Of a stretch of 64,000 nt of DNA, positions 20,557 through 30,071 are shown piece by piece. This DNA is from Aurantiochytrium sp. KH105 (lineage: Eukaryota > Sar > Bigyra > Thraustochytrida > Thraustochytriidae). Both the position numbers and the translations under genes were made by a program. The stretch lies in the NCBI GenBank assembly GCA_003116975.1, contig BGKB01000191.1, positions 1 through 64,000 of the forward strand, in the 5' to 3' direction. The notes under the pieces were generated by a model. That model was not told the origin of the DNA. It saw only the letters and a list, made by a program, of their open reading frames with translations, and did not search any database. How positions within the stretch are numbered: position 1 is the stretch's first letter; the number at the start of each line of letters is the position of its first letter.

Positions 20557-21993
20557 CTACCTTTTGGTCCCAAGAACAGTCTGTACGTGCTGCGCGAACA
20601 CGTTGCGAGGAGAGGCAGTCTTGACCCAAGGATGCAAAAGAAGCTGGTCTGTGGATGCACGTTGCTCTGGTCGAATGGCCAAGCATCGTTTGAGAAAGTG
20701 CAAAAAGGCAGGGCCCCACTTGTCAGGCTGCTCCACGCTGGGAGAAGGCTGAATGGTAATGAGCAAAAGAGCGCGGAGAGGCTGCTCGTCAATGAGAGGC
20801 GGCTCGCCGTCAGCACACTCGATCGCAGTAATGCCAAGAGACCAGACATCAACCTTGGAGTCGTACTCAAGGCCACGAATGAGTTCGGGAGCCATCCAGT
20901 ATGGCGTTCCCACCACGGACTTGCGTTTGTTCTCTTCCGATGTGAGCGAGACCGCGAAGCCAAAGTCGGCGAGCTTGATGCGACCATTGACGTCAACGAG
21001 GATGTTATCCGACTTGATGTCGCGGTGCAGCCTGTGGTGACGGTGTAGGAAACTCAGACCCATGAGCGCCTGCTGGCACACATAAGCGATGCAGGACTCT
21101 TGCCAGTCGACGCCGCGGCCCAAGACGTCGGTGAGTGCACCTCCATTCATAAACTCTAGCATGATCCACATTTCGTCTTTCCAGGCGACAGTTTCCTTGT
21201 ATCCGACAATGTTTTCGTGGCTACTAAGCGCGTGCAATGCAATTTCTGAACGTAGAGTCTCCAGCTCGGTCATGGGCGCCACCTTGACGGCGATGCGCTC
21301 TTTGGTGCGCAGGTCCGTGGCAAGGTAGACGGTTCCCCCGGCACCCTCGCCAAGCTTTTTCTCGCGCCGGACGACCTTGTTGGGATCAAAGGACTTGATT
21401 TCCGCGGCCTCGGCCATGTTGCGCCGCAGTGTCTGGCGACTGGGAATCTTTGGCCCAGGTCCCTCGAGGTGAAATTGCAAGACATCCAAGACTTCTTGAG
21501 GGTGTGCGGAGACCTCTTCTTTGGAGATTCCGCTCGCCTTGAGCAGCATGCGCCACTTGTCCGGGAGGCCCGTGAACCCGGTGGAGGACCGCGGGTCCAC
21601 GCCGACGTGCTCGTTGTGCTGAAAGTTGTAGGGGCGCCCGATCGAGAGACCATCGTCGCCGGCCAATCCGAGGTCGCCGCCGCGGTTCCGCGTTTTCTTG
21701 AAGATATTCTTGTACGAGGGTTTGGCGGGTGCTACGTGGCTGCCGAGCACGGCCATGGCGCGCGTCGACGTCTCGTTCTGGCTTGCGGCCTTGGGCACCA
21801 TGCTCGCCCATACGTCAGGAAGGCCTTTGAAGGTCCCTGTGGCCTCGTCGAACTCGACGTGGACGCACCGCAGAACGTTCGTCGGCCCGCTGATCTCCTG
21901 CTTTGGCTCCGCGTACTGCTGGTGGTGTTGCTGCTGCATCGTCGCGCCGCCGGCGCCGGCGGTCGCGGTCGCGGTCGCGCCCCCGTTATTCAT
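20557..21993 (-). CDS. PAK-like Ste20 kinase with CRIB domain (copy B)
   Basis: 478 residues, co-linear with copy A. N-terminus is Ala/Thr/Gly- and Gln/His-rich. CRIB-like half motif VHVEFDEATGTFKGLPDVW at ~44-62, full CRIB at ~123-147 with HNEHVGVD and STGFTGLPDKW, then kinase domain with GEGAGGTVYLATD, HRDIKSDN near 323, DFGFA and GTPYWMAPELIRGLEYDSK. The last segment is identical in copy A. The pair differs mainly in the linker: copy A has a polylysine block, copy B a KNIFKKTRNR patch, so membrane affinity may differ. Inferred role is Rac/Cdc42 effector kinase. The inverted arrangement points to a local duplication in this lineage, with later divergence of the ends. Confidence 0.92.
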   Translation of the reverse strand: MNNGGATATATAGAGGATMQQQHHQQYAEPKQEISGPTNVLRCVHVEFDEATGTFKGLPDVWASMVPKAASQNETSTRAMAVLGSHVAPAKPSYKNIFKKTRNRGGDLGLAGDDGLSIGRPYNFQHNEHVGVDPRSSTGFTGLPDKWRMLLKASGISKEEVSAHPQEVLDVLQFHLEGPGPKIPSRQTLRRNMAEAAEIKSFDPNKVVRREKKLGEGAGGTVYLATDLRTKERIAVKVAPMTELETLRSEIALHALSSHENIVGYKETVAWKDEMWIMLEFMNGGALTDVLGRGVDWQESCIAYVCQQALMGLSFLHRHHRLHRDIKSDNILVDVNGRIKLADFGFAVSLTSEENKRKSVVGTPYWMAPELIRGLEYDSKVDVWSLGITAIECADGEPPLIDEQPLRALLLITIQPSPSVEQPDKWGPAFLHFLKRCLAIRPEQRASTDQLLLHPWVKTASPRNVFAQHVQTVLGTKR

Positions 21994-22365
21994 GGCAAGC
22001 TAGCAGGCTATCAATCTAGCTACCTAGCGAGCGAGGGCCGAACTGAGCGAGGTCGGGTCTTGCCTTGCTCGCTTCGCTTGCTCGCTTCGCTTGCTTGCGT
22101 GCGTGGATAGCCAGCTCGCTCGTTCCCGCTGGGATGATGATGCCTCGCCGGCCGGGGCCCTCCGCCTTTTCCTGCCGCCGCTGACGCTGCCGCTTCTGCT
22201 GCAGCTGCTTCTGCCGCCCTCTTCTGCTGCTCGTCCACCTCCCGCGACCTCTGGCTCGCGCGCGCGCTCGCTCGCTCGCGCGCGGGCTCTGCGCGTCTCC
22301 CTTTGGCCGCCCCTGGGCGCCTCTTTTCGGTCTGCCTGCCTCCCTCCCTCTCCTGCCTTCCTCCC

Positions 22366-22400
22366 CTTCTTTCTTTCTTTCTTTCTTTCTTTCTTTCCTT
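22366..22400 (+). repeat. TTTC microsatellite
   Basis: About eight tandem TTTC units inside a pyrimidine-rich tract of the PAK-B / DDRGK1 intergenic region. Confidence 0.85.
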
Positions 22401-22462
22401 CTTCTTCTTTCGAGTTCGAAAGTTCCTCCCTGTGTCTACCGCTTCGAACCGCGGGTTTGACG

Positions 22463-22581
22463 TGAATCCAGGTTTGAAAAGCCAAGAAGGCAGGCAGGCA
22501 GGCAGGTAGGCAGGCCAGCCGGCCGGTTTGATTCAAAAAGGCGCGGATTTGGATTTGAATTTTTGAATCCAGGTTTGAAAA
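22463..22581. repeat. Two copies of an 18-base TGAATCCAGG-TTTGAAAA motif
   Basis: The same 18 bases occur at 22463-22480 and 22564-22581. Between them lie a palindromic TTTGATTCAAA and a TTTGAATTTTTGAA stretch, and a third GTTTGAAAAAG follows near 22592. The surrounding DNA is GC-rich, so these AT islands stand out as possible factor sites or the remains of a small repeat. Confidence 0.7.
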
Positions 22582-23660
22582 AGCACGCTCTGGCAGTTTG
22601 AAAAAGCCCTGCCGCCAGGGCATACTGCTGTGGCTCGAACAGTAAGGCCCGCCTAGCAAGGCGAGAAGTGAAAGCAGCGAGAGAACGCTCCGCCTCTCGC
22701 CGTGCAGGGCGGCGTAACTAACGCTCGCCGAGGAACTCGGGCGCCTGGCGCGGACGCAGACCCCACTCGCCCCGCTCGCTGCTGGCTGCTGGCGGAGCGA
22801 CGCGCCGCCGCGACAGGGGCCGCCCGAGGCGAGATGAGATGAGACGAGATGCAAGCAAAGCTGGGACGCATCTCGTGGATGGACGAGTTCTTGCAGCCCG
22901 GAGGCGATGGGCAAAGACCGCGAGCCGCCCCGCGTGGATGCGCCGCAGGCGGCGGCTACGCGCTAGATCCCGCTCCGACCCAGCGTGCATGCCTGCCGCA
23001 GCTGGCAGTGGCCAAAGGTGAGAACGGCGTCAGCGCTGGCTTCTGCGCAGTCGAGGATCCTGCGTCGGCCATGGTTTTGGCAGGGATAAGGGCATAATCA
23101 TGAACGACAGTCGAGACGGCCGACTGTCCTCAACGTGGTGTGGATGGCGGCAAGCTCCACTGCCACTGCGAGGTCTCCGAGCGGCGAAAGCGTTTGTTCT
23201 GCAGCTGCCTGCAAGAGATTGTGGATTCGGCTGAGACAAGCGCACCTCAGGACGCATGCTTCAAGATGGGAAAGGAGCGCAATCGAAGACATGCAGTAGC
23301 GGCTTTTGACGCCGACGCTACCTGGCGCCGAAAGTGTATAGTATGTATATCTTTTGCAAGCCGCAGCCGCAGCCGCTGCCGCACCGCAGCCGCATGCTGC
23401 AGTCGTCAGCGCCATGCGTGCCGCAAGAAGACGCCAAAAAGCCAAGCCAAGCCAAGCTAATGAGGCGACGCACGACAAACGCAGCGTACGCTCGCTCTCG
23501 CGCGGTCGCTCCTGCTTGGAGAGACAGACCATCACAGCCCCTCTAGTCTCTTGTGGACACACTGGCAGCAAGTTAGCCCAGTGGCTTCGATCGACCACTG
23601 TCAAGCCGCCGACAGCGACCAAAAAGCGCTCCGCAGACCAAGGCCGAGGGGACGACGGCG

Positions 23661-24695
23661 ATGGCTACCGCGGCGGCGTCAGCGGCCGCGCAGGAGTCCT
23701 TGGCACCCGTGGACGGCGCGACGCTGCTGCTGACAGGTCTGCTCGGCGTCTTGGTGCTTGTCTACCTGCTGAATGCCGCAACGCAAGGACTTGGCGGACC
23801 AGCCAGCGTGGCGGACGTCCTCGCGGTGCTGCGACAGGGCGTGCGCGACCCGCGTAGAGCGGAGCTGCGCGAGAGAGCCTTGCGAGAGGCAGAAGACGCC
23901 GAAGCAGAACGGGTTTTGCATCACGAAGAGGTGGACCATCTCGAGCGTGACGTCGAAGACGATGATCTCAGCGACGATGACGAAGACGACCTCGACGATG
24001 CGGATCTCGGCTTCGTGGACAATGGAGACGACGAGATTGCTGCTGCCGCCCTAGACGAAAACGCCCAGGATGTCGACGGAGAAGCACCTGCAGGGGCAGA
24101 GCCTGACTTCGACAACATGACCGAGCGACAGATGCAAAAGGCAATGCGCAAGCGACGCAAGCGCGATGAAAAACGTGCTCGTCAAGAGTGGATTCGCGAG
24201 CGCGAGCGCCGACGTCAGGCCGAGCGCGAGGCATACCTGGCGCGGCAGCAAGAGCGCGACGAAGAACACGAGCTCGAAGCTGCCGCGCAAAGAGAGACTC
24301 TCGAGGAAAAACGTAAAGAGGACGAGGCTCTCTACAAGCAATGGCGCGGTGCCATTACTGTGGAGCGCCAAGGTGAGGATGCTGGCGATGCTGATGACCA
24401 GGTCGCGGCTACCATTGTCAAATATATTAAAGAGAACAAAGTTGTACGTCTAGAGGACCTGGCTGCTGACATGGAGCTCCGCACACAAGATGTCAAGCAA
24501 CGTCTCGAGGCCATCGTGGCAGAGGGCCGCATCGATGGTGTCTTTGACGATCGAGGAAAGTTCATTCATGTCACAACACAAGAGCTCGATGCGCTCGCCC
24601 AGTATATTACTGAACGCGGGCGCGTCAGCATTCGCGAGCTTACTCAGGCTCAGCTCGTTTCGACAACCGCCGCATCGACTGAAGCCGAAGCTTAG
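23661..24695 (+). CDS. DDRGK1: DDRGK domain-containing protein 1 (UFBP1), UFM1 ligase component
   Basis: 344 residues. A single N-terminal membrane span lies at ~20-38 (LLLTGLLGVLVLVYLL), then an acidic region, then a long charged helix rich in Arg and Glu beginning near MTERQMQKAMRKRRKRDEKR. The C-terminal winged-helix/PCI-like domain carries the diagnostic DDRGKFIHVT and the family's RGRVSIRELTQA. DDRGK1 is an ER membrane protein that, with UFL1 and CDK5RAP3, forms the ligase attaching UFM1 to ribosomal and ER targets. Length is close to the ~315 of animals. The start has an in-frame membrane anchor directly after it, which supports this ATG. Its presence predicts a UFMylation pathway elsewhere in the genome. 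Confidence 0.93.
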   Translation: MATAAASAAAQESLAPVDGATLLLTGLLGVLVLVYLLNAATQGLGGPASVADVLAVLRQGVRDPRRAELRERALREAEDAEAERVLHHEEVDHLERDVEDDDLSDDDEDDLDDADLGFVDNGDDEIAAAALDENAQDVDGEAPAGAEPDFDNMTERQMQKAMRKRRKRDEKRARQEWIRERERRRQAEREAYLARQQERDEEHELEAAAQRETLEEKRKEDEALYKQWRGAITVERQGEDAGDADDQVAATIVKYIKENKVVRLEDLAADMELRTQDVKQRLEAIVAEGRIDGVFDDRGKFIHVTTQELDALAQYITERGRVSIRELTQAQLVSTTAASTEAEA

Positions 24696-24967
24696 TGTTA
24701 GTCTCGCACGAACGTTGCTGCAACAATCTAACATCAAAACGAAAGCCCACGCGTCCGTGAGCATATATCTTGGGACAATGGGCGGTGCGTCAAATGGCGC
24801 GGGGTCACGAAGAAACCTTCGTGAACGGGCGACCCTTTTGGAACATTCGCCCGGCTTGTGCAAGACAATACAAGCAAGTGCCGCCCCAACAATGGACGCA
24901 TGTTCACAGAACGAGGGCTACTGTTGAAAAAATTTCGTAATATATCTGCTCTCCTTTTATAATGTGG

Positions 24968-25576
24968 TCATCGATTCGACAAGATTGAGGACATGCGCTC
25001 GTACGCCTGTATCTTGCGCTGCCAGACCACGTATAGCGAGCCAGCGGCCCCAAAGACCATAAACATCTCAAAGTACATTACTTCGTCCGTGGTGGCGCCC
25101 AGCGGCGGGTCGCATGCAAAGTAAACGTTCACCTCCTCTGTTTTGGGTTCGCAAGCCTCGCTGCCAGAGACGCTCGCGACGGACGACGCGCTGCTGGGAT
25201 CTTGTGAAGACATTCCTACATTCGCGTCACCGGCAGCACTGTTTGCATGCTCGCAGGCTTCGGGTCGCTTCCTTTCGATCTTGCACGTGTGCTCCTGCTT
25301 AAAGCCCGTCCCGAGGCATGTCGGGTCCGTGGCCGCCCACTTATGATCCTCCGCAGAACATGGGGCGCAGAGACCGCGAGGAACACAGTTCGATCGAGGG
25401 ACCCGCTTGGACCGGTGCTGGCCCGCCGCGCTGCCGCCGCTGCCAAGCGCTGACCCGTCAGGCGCCACCTCGACTTCGGCGTGGACCATGACCAGCATGT
25501 TCGGCATTAGCGGCGTCGTCGCTGCCGCCAACAGCGTTGCCGTGGCCAGCACGGCCCGTGCGAACACCAACCGCAT
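24968..25576 (-). CDS. JTB-like type I membrane protein
   Basis: 202 residues. Signal peptide-like N-terminus (~1-33), then a lumenal cysteine-rich part with CVPRGLCAPCSAED, a later DPTCLGTGF, HTCKIERKRPEAC, and a final cysteine before a membrane span at ~166-185 (MYFEMFMVFGAAGSLYVVW). A short basic cytosolic tail RKIQAYERMSSILSNR follows. The pattern CxPC, then C in a TGY/F context, then two more Cys, then a span and a tail of the form RQRxLxRxxxEKV, matches JTB (jumping translocation breakpoint) proteins of ~146 residues. A Ser/Ala-rich insert between the cysteine module and the span accounts for the extra length. JTB function is poorly defined (reported at Golgi, mitochondria and spindle). 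Match is from pattern memory, so moderate confidence. Confidence 0.6.
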   Translation of the reverse strand: MRLVFARAVLATATLLAAATTPLMPNMLVMVHAEVEVAPDGSALGSGGSAAGQHRSKRVPRSNCVPRGLCAPCSAEDHKWAATDPTCLGTGFKQEHTCKIERKRPEACEHANSAAGDANVGMSSQDPSSASSVASVSGSEACEPKTEEVNVYFACDPPLGATTDEVMYFEMFMVFGAAGSLYVVWQRKIQAYERMSSILSNR

Positions 25577-26189
25577 CTCCCCCTTCCCCTCCTTGCGCTC
25601 GTCGCGCCCGCGCCAATCTGCAGGCGTGACGGCTGGCGGCGGCGTGCGCGACTAACGCCTCTGCAACGTGACCCAGGCCCGGCCCCCCGAAAGCTTTCAA
25701 TCGATCGTGGCAGAAGAACTCATGTCGGCTTGGCTCAGCAACGAAGAAGGCATAAGAAGATCAATGGTTCCCTATTGATGTATATCCAACGACGAGGACG
25801 CATTGTTTGCGACGCCATAATGATGAAACACAGGATGGAACAGTTCCCAGGAGGCGATCAGACTCCCAAAAGTATCGTCCAGAAATTTGCCAACGAACAG
25901 ACTGCCGACGTGAACGTGGAAAAGTCGTTGTTGAACGTCATCATTCCTAAATCACAAGGAGAAGGATGGCGTTGACGGTGTTGATAATGAAAGCAATTCC
26001 AACAAGGACGAGGACGACTTGGGTGAACTAGTCAAAGTTCAAGATGGGCGAGTCGAGGCGAACGGTGTAGACGACGGAGAAAGTTGTTTGTTAGAATAGG
26101 CCACAAGTCATCGTCTCCGTTGTGAAGTAGTCGTGAGATGTCGTGACACCACCCGAGTGTCGGATCTTGGACGATCATGTTGTGTCGAT
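25577..26189. other. Start of low-coding island, nothing recognised
   Basis: Between JTB and the multi-copy gene remnant. Short open frames on the plus strand (25730-25975 begins at TTG) have no ATG or domain. AT-richer than the flanks. Confidence 0.5.
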
Positions 26190-26940
26190 TCAATGCTGGC
26201 GCGGTGTTGTTGCAGTCGATGCAGCAGCAGCAGCTAGGGATGTGCTGTGTGCGATAGGTGCGTTTGCTTCGTTAATTTTTTTTGTGAATATTGACTCCGC
26301 CGCATCTATGGTCTCATAAGGACTGTTCACATCTGCAGCTCGTGCGAATTCGTTGACAGTAGATTTAATTGCAGCCCTTTTGGAAATTTCCAGAAGGGTC
26401 ACCCCCTCAGCAACTTCTGCTGTTCTAGTTTTGACGACAGGGCCGGCATTTGCACGTGAATGCCACTTGGAGAAGAACTGATTTGCTGCGTCAGTACTTT
26501 GTGTGTTGATGCCACCCACGAGTCTTGTGACATCGCGGACCGCCAGAGTGTCGCCTGTGCCTTGCAGTACGGCTGCACTCGTCGGACAGTATGAGATGAG
26601 CGCGTCTTTCAGCAATGCGCTTGCAAAAAACCGCTCTTGTGAGCCCGATTTGTGCAATGCTTTCTACGAAGACTCTCGTCCCTTTGTGCGCGTGCTTCGC
26701 GATTATAGTGGCGACTGTATGAAGTGTACTGTTGTTCACTCTTGGGACCGTGTCCACAGAAGTGCATACGAGAAAGGTATCGAACTTGTTGAGACAGTGT
26801 AGTGTCGTTGCGAATCTGTCTCCGCTGACGTCGATGACTGACGGTTTGAGGTCGGCGATCAGGCGCATGTTTCTGTCGACCATGCGCCTGCTTTCGTTTT
26901 TGTAGTCACTTAAGATGCATATTTTGGGTGTCTCACTCAT
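26190..26940 (-). pseudogene. Unknown multi-copy gene, broken or intron-split
   Basis: Two overlapping minus-strand frames look like one gene read in two parts. The first starts with an ATG (SETPKICILSDYKNESRR) and has an alpha/beta pattern with conserved-looking blocks FDTFLVCTSVDTV and KGTRVFVESIAQIG. The second carries TSAAVLQGTGDTL and ends in an Ala/Thr-rich tail. I do not recognise the family. A partial copy of the second part lies at 29096-29290, in the same orientation, on the other side of the REase-kinase gene. It appears to carry about one break unless an unrecognised intron is present. Only 81 bases separate it from the REase-kinase stop. Confidence 0.5.
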
Positions 26941-27021
26941 GAAGTGTCACGATCGACGGCAACAGTGCGGTGCAACGTCGGAAGTACCTTGCCTCGCATT
27001 GACTATGGTAAACTTAATTGA

Positions 27022-29037
27022 TCAGACGATACTTCTCAGTTGCGGAACCAATGTTTCCCTCACGATCTTGAGCTCATCAGATGCCTCGCCCGGGCTCAAC
27101 AGCTTGCGTGCGCGCCCTAGGTCAATGAGCTTGACATCTCCGGAACTATTGATAACGATGTTACGTAGCGCCACGTCTCCGTGCAAATACCCGGCCGTGT
27201 GGAGCGCACTCAGCGCTCCCTCAATCTTGTTGGCGAGGGTGGCAAGTCCTCCGGAGAGTGAGATGCGCTCTGCCACTTTCGATCCACCAGCGCTCAAGGC
27301 CACACCTTCCTGTGTCGTAAGCACGCCACGGAGTGCAAAAAACGCGTCCTGGCCATGTAGAACGAGTTTTGGCAGAACTTCACCCTGGAGGTGCTCGAGC
27401 TCCCCGTAAACCTGTGCTTCGTGCAGTAGTTCGCGGTTCGCGGACTTGGCGTGGAGGGACACCGTCTTTAAAAAGCACCGGTGACCCTCAACATCAACGT
27501 CACCCATACCAAGCCCGGCGCTACACAGCACGTCCGTGCCTTCGTGCTTAATCCAGTACCGCTCCCCCAGGTCGAGCTTGATGGCGCGCGAGCCGTCGTC
27601 GGCAACGAGATTGAGTCTCTGCCCGAAAAGAGCCTGCACGTCTTGCGTGTACATGCCCTGTATGTCGGGCGTATCATCTGGGTCGTCGTTACTCCCATCG
27701 CTGTCCTTCTGAGGCGTGTCATCGAATCGCGTGTCTTCGTCAGCACCCTGTACGTTTGGGCAATTGAACCAGTTCCAGAACGGCTTCCGCGGCTGGCCAC
27801 GCACATGCTCACCGAGGGCGTGCGCATAGAAGAGCAGAGTCGCGTGGCCAAGAGCCATGCCGTTTGGGTTGCGGTGAGTGTCGTCTTGCTCTGGGTAGAA
27901 GGCATCCGTAACGTAGACGGCGCGTGGACGATTGCCGAGGCGAACAAAGAAGGTCCTGTAGCTGTTGGTGAGCATTCCGAACTTGCACCCAGACATGACC
28001 ATATACATGACGAGCTGTCCCAAAGGGTCTGCGACCGTCAGCCGCCAGCTACACACATTCTGACGGGGCTCGGTGCGATCGCCATTTTCATCGAGTCGGA
28101 TAACAGTCCTATGGGAGCCCGAGGGTAAGCACCGGTTGTTCTCATTCATGATCGAGATCCAGGGCATGGTCGCCGTCCGCTTGCACTCAACGCATGCTAC
28201 AAGAGAGCCGTCGTCTACGGAATAAGTCTCACCGTCCACGAAACGGTCCCCAAGGCCAAAGCCGAGGCGCACTTCTCGCTTCATCTGATAGCTGCACCCA
28301 AGAGTCACGGAACCACGCGAAAGATGTTCGATGACGGGGTGGAGGCCGTGGGCGAGTACCTTGTCGTGGTACCTCAATGCCCAGGACTGCACCGGCGTCT
28401 CGCGCTCCGTAGCGTACTCCGCGGCGGAGTCCGTGGCAAGAAGCTGGGACATAAGATTCGGATTCCCAACTTTTCTAGAGAGCAGCGTGGACTTGAAGAT
28501 ATCGAGCGCCTTGTGGGTGTCATCGCCAAAGTAGGTCCAGGGTTCGATGAACCTGGGCTGGAAAATCCAGGGGACGCTACCCGCGGATCTAGTCGCTCGA
28601 GACGATCTCACCGCTAAGGACCTGGGGTGGGGCGGCACGGCTTCGGCTTCGGCTCCATCGGAAGCCAGAGCGGCATTCGCGCTCCTTCGAAGTTCGCTCG
28701 TTCGTTCCCGCGCGGCGACAGGGGGAGCGACGTACGCCACGTCGCTGTCGAACCACTTGTAAATCGTGCGATTGTCGCCCTGCTGTATGGCACCGAGACG
28801 TCTTTCCTCTTTTCGGCCGAGGTCCACACCGAGCGTGTCCGCACACTTGCAGATTGCGCCAACTTGAGCGGCGCTGAGTCGCTCGATCCATGGGAAAGTG
28901 ACCTTGGCTGCCAGCTTCGCTTCGTCCCACTCCTCCACGCCTGCGAGCTCCTCGTCCGGTACAGGCACCAGGAAAGGCGCACCGACGCCATCCTGGGGTC
29001 GGATGCCAGTGTTACGAGCGCGCGCGTCCTCCGCCAT
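27022..29037 (-). CDS. REase-fold nuclease plus protein-kinase fusion, Crinkler-RHS (CR) type
   Basis: 671 residues, intact. The N-terminal ~150 residues have no assignment. The middle (~160-430) fits a PD-(D/E)xK nuclease: an aspartate in VDGETYSVDDG, a VECKR strand with the E-x-K pair near 285, and a later GQLVMYMVMSG helix and FGMLTNSYRTFF strand. C-terminal ~475-670 is an atypical kinase: FLKTVSL lysine, an HEAQVYGELEHLQG helix, LHGDVALRN near 617 as catalytic loop, and LIDLGRA as the metal motif. REase-kinase fusions of this sort are known in the CR class of eukaryotic effector/conflict proteins, often linked to transposons and expanded in oomycetes, chytrids and other protists. No header domain or signal peptide is seen. 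The gene sits in a disrupted island between two copies of another gene. Cellular target unknown. Confidence 0.7.
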   Translation of the reverse strand: MAEDARARNTGIRPQDGVGAPFLVPVPDEELAGVEEWDEAKLAAKVTFPWIERLSAAQVGAICKCADTLGVDLGRKEERRLGAIQQGDNRTIYKWFDSDVAYVAPPVAARERTSELRRSANAALASDGAEAEAVPPHPRSLAVRSSRATRSAGSVPWIFQPRFIEPWTYFGDDTHKALDIFKSTLLSRKVGNPNLMSQLLATDSAAEYATERETPVQSWALRYHDKVLAHGLHPVIEHLSRGSVTLGCSYQMKREVRLGFGLGDRFVDGETYSVDDGSLVACVECKRTATMPWISIMNENNRCLPSGSHRTVIRLDENGDRTEPRQNVCSWRLTVADPLGQLVMYMVMSGCKFGMLTNSYRTFFVRLGNRPRAVYVTDAFYPEQDDTHRNPNGMALGHATLLFYAHALGEHVRGQPRKPFWNWFNCPNVQGADEDTRFDDTPQKDSDGSNDDPDDTPDIQGMYTQDVQALFGQRLNLVADDGSRAIKLDLGERYWIKHEGTDVLCSAGLGMGDVDVEGHRCFLKTVSLHAKSANRELLHEAQVYGELEHLQGEVLPKLVLHGQDAFFALRGVLTTQEGVALSAGGSKVAERISLSGGLATLANKIEGALSALHTAGYLHGDVALRNIVINSSGDVKLIDLGRARKLLSPGEASDELKIVRETLVPQLRSIV

Positions 29038-29095
29038 AGCTCGATGTCTTCTTGCTGACCAGACTTTCTTTCTTTCTCTGTCTGTCAGCTGTGCC

Positions 29096-29290
29096 TTATA
29101 ACAACTTGTATTTGCGCCTGCCGACGATCCTGGTGCAAACCGTCATCAGAGTGTCTTCGATGCCTTGCAGTACGGCTGCGCTCGTCGAGTAGCGTGCGAT
29201 GAAACGCACTCTGGAATGGAGACTGTGATTGTTGTCTGCCCGTCCGCAGAAGAAGCCTTTGCTGAGTCCGACTGCGAGTACGTTTTGCAT
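29096..29290 (-). pseudogene. Partial copy of the unknown multi-copy gene
   Basis: Encodes a STSAAVLQGIEDTL segment matching the TSAAVLQGTGDTL block of the 26190-26940 gene. At DNA level 26544-26584 and 29147-29187 agree at 36 of 41 positions by my count, in the same orientation. It is too short to be a whole gene and looks like a fragment. Confidence 0.6.
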
Positions 29291-30071
29291 TAACAGTAAG
29301 AATCAGAATTCAAGATCCAAGAGGGTATAGGTGTGTGTGGTTCGGGTCGTTTCGACAGCCATAGATAGACTGGTCCGTCAGTGTGAGAGCAGGAAGAACT
29401 GATCGCGAAGTGTGTTATATAAAGTCACGATGTCTCTTGAGAAAAAAGAAGAAGACGCAGTACATACAACGTTGTAGAGACGGAGCATGCACGGCGTCAG
29501 CAGTAGCAGCCACTCGGAGACTCCATATATTTCGTCTTCTTCCTCTCCATCGACAGGGCTCGGCAGCAGCAGCAGTAATTATTATCATGTTCCTTCTATT
29601 TGGACCGTGTCTGTTAAAGACTCCGAGCCCTTGACTGCAGGACTCGTGATGCGTCCTGATGGCAAGATGTGGTGAAAATTCGAGAGCTCCCTGCCTCGCA
29701 TGCGTAGAAGTCCTCTCAAATATCTCACGATCGCAACATCGTTCGCAAGTTCTTTTCCTTCACGGTCGTACTTGATCGAGCATTTAATGCTATTAATGAT
29801 CGCTTTCAACGATCGCGCGCTTGGCCGCGCTCAGAAGTTCATAATTGACGGCTGTGACTTCGTGTACTTTCTTGATAAAGGGGAAAAGATCACGGTCCCG
29901 CATTTACAGTTACCACCTAGGGTGCGAATAAAGTTGTCACTGTGGGGCGAATACAAAGTTCGCGTTTTGGGAGGCAACGACGACGACAACGACAACGACA
30001 TCGACAATGGCAAACCCCAAACGCCCATTGCACTTGGCTCAAAGCGTAGACGCCGAGGCGGCGATGAGTGA
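29291..30071 (+). pseudogene. Possible decayed gene of unknown family
   Basis: Open segments at 29487-29675 and 29700-30071 share a frame and strand. They begin with a Ser-rich stretch, pass through SEPLTAGLVMRPDGKMW, and end in an acidic Asn/Asp run and a basic SKRRRRGG patch that could act as a nuclear localisation signal. The part FVYFLDKGEKITVP reads like folded protein. It is interrupted, so I take it as a remnant or a wrong exon reading. No family recognised. 29291-29486 holds nothing I can name. Confidence 0.3.

Larger units (their letters stand above)
21994..23660. promoter_or_regulatory. Shared upstream region of PAK-B (-) and DDRGK1 (+) with repeats
   Basis: 1.7 kb between divergent starts. 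Holds a TTTC run (~22366-22400), GGCA/GCAG runs (~22488-22520), a cluster of TTTGAA-type motifs (22451-22610), and GC-rich leader sequence. Several short open frames have no domain. No RNA gene recognised. Confidence 0.55.

Noticed and set aside
25730-25975. 81-residue plus-strand frame
   Set aside because: Begins at TTG and shows no family; left as non-coding.
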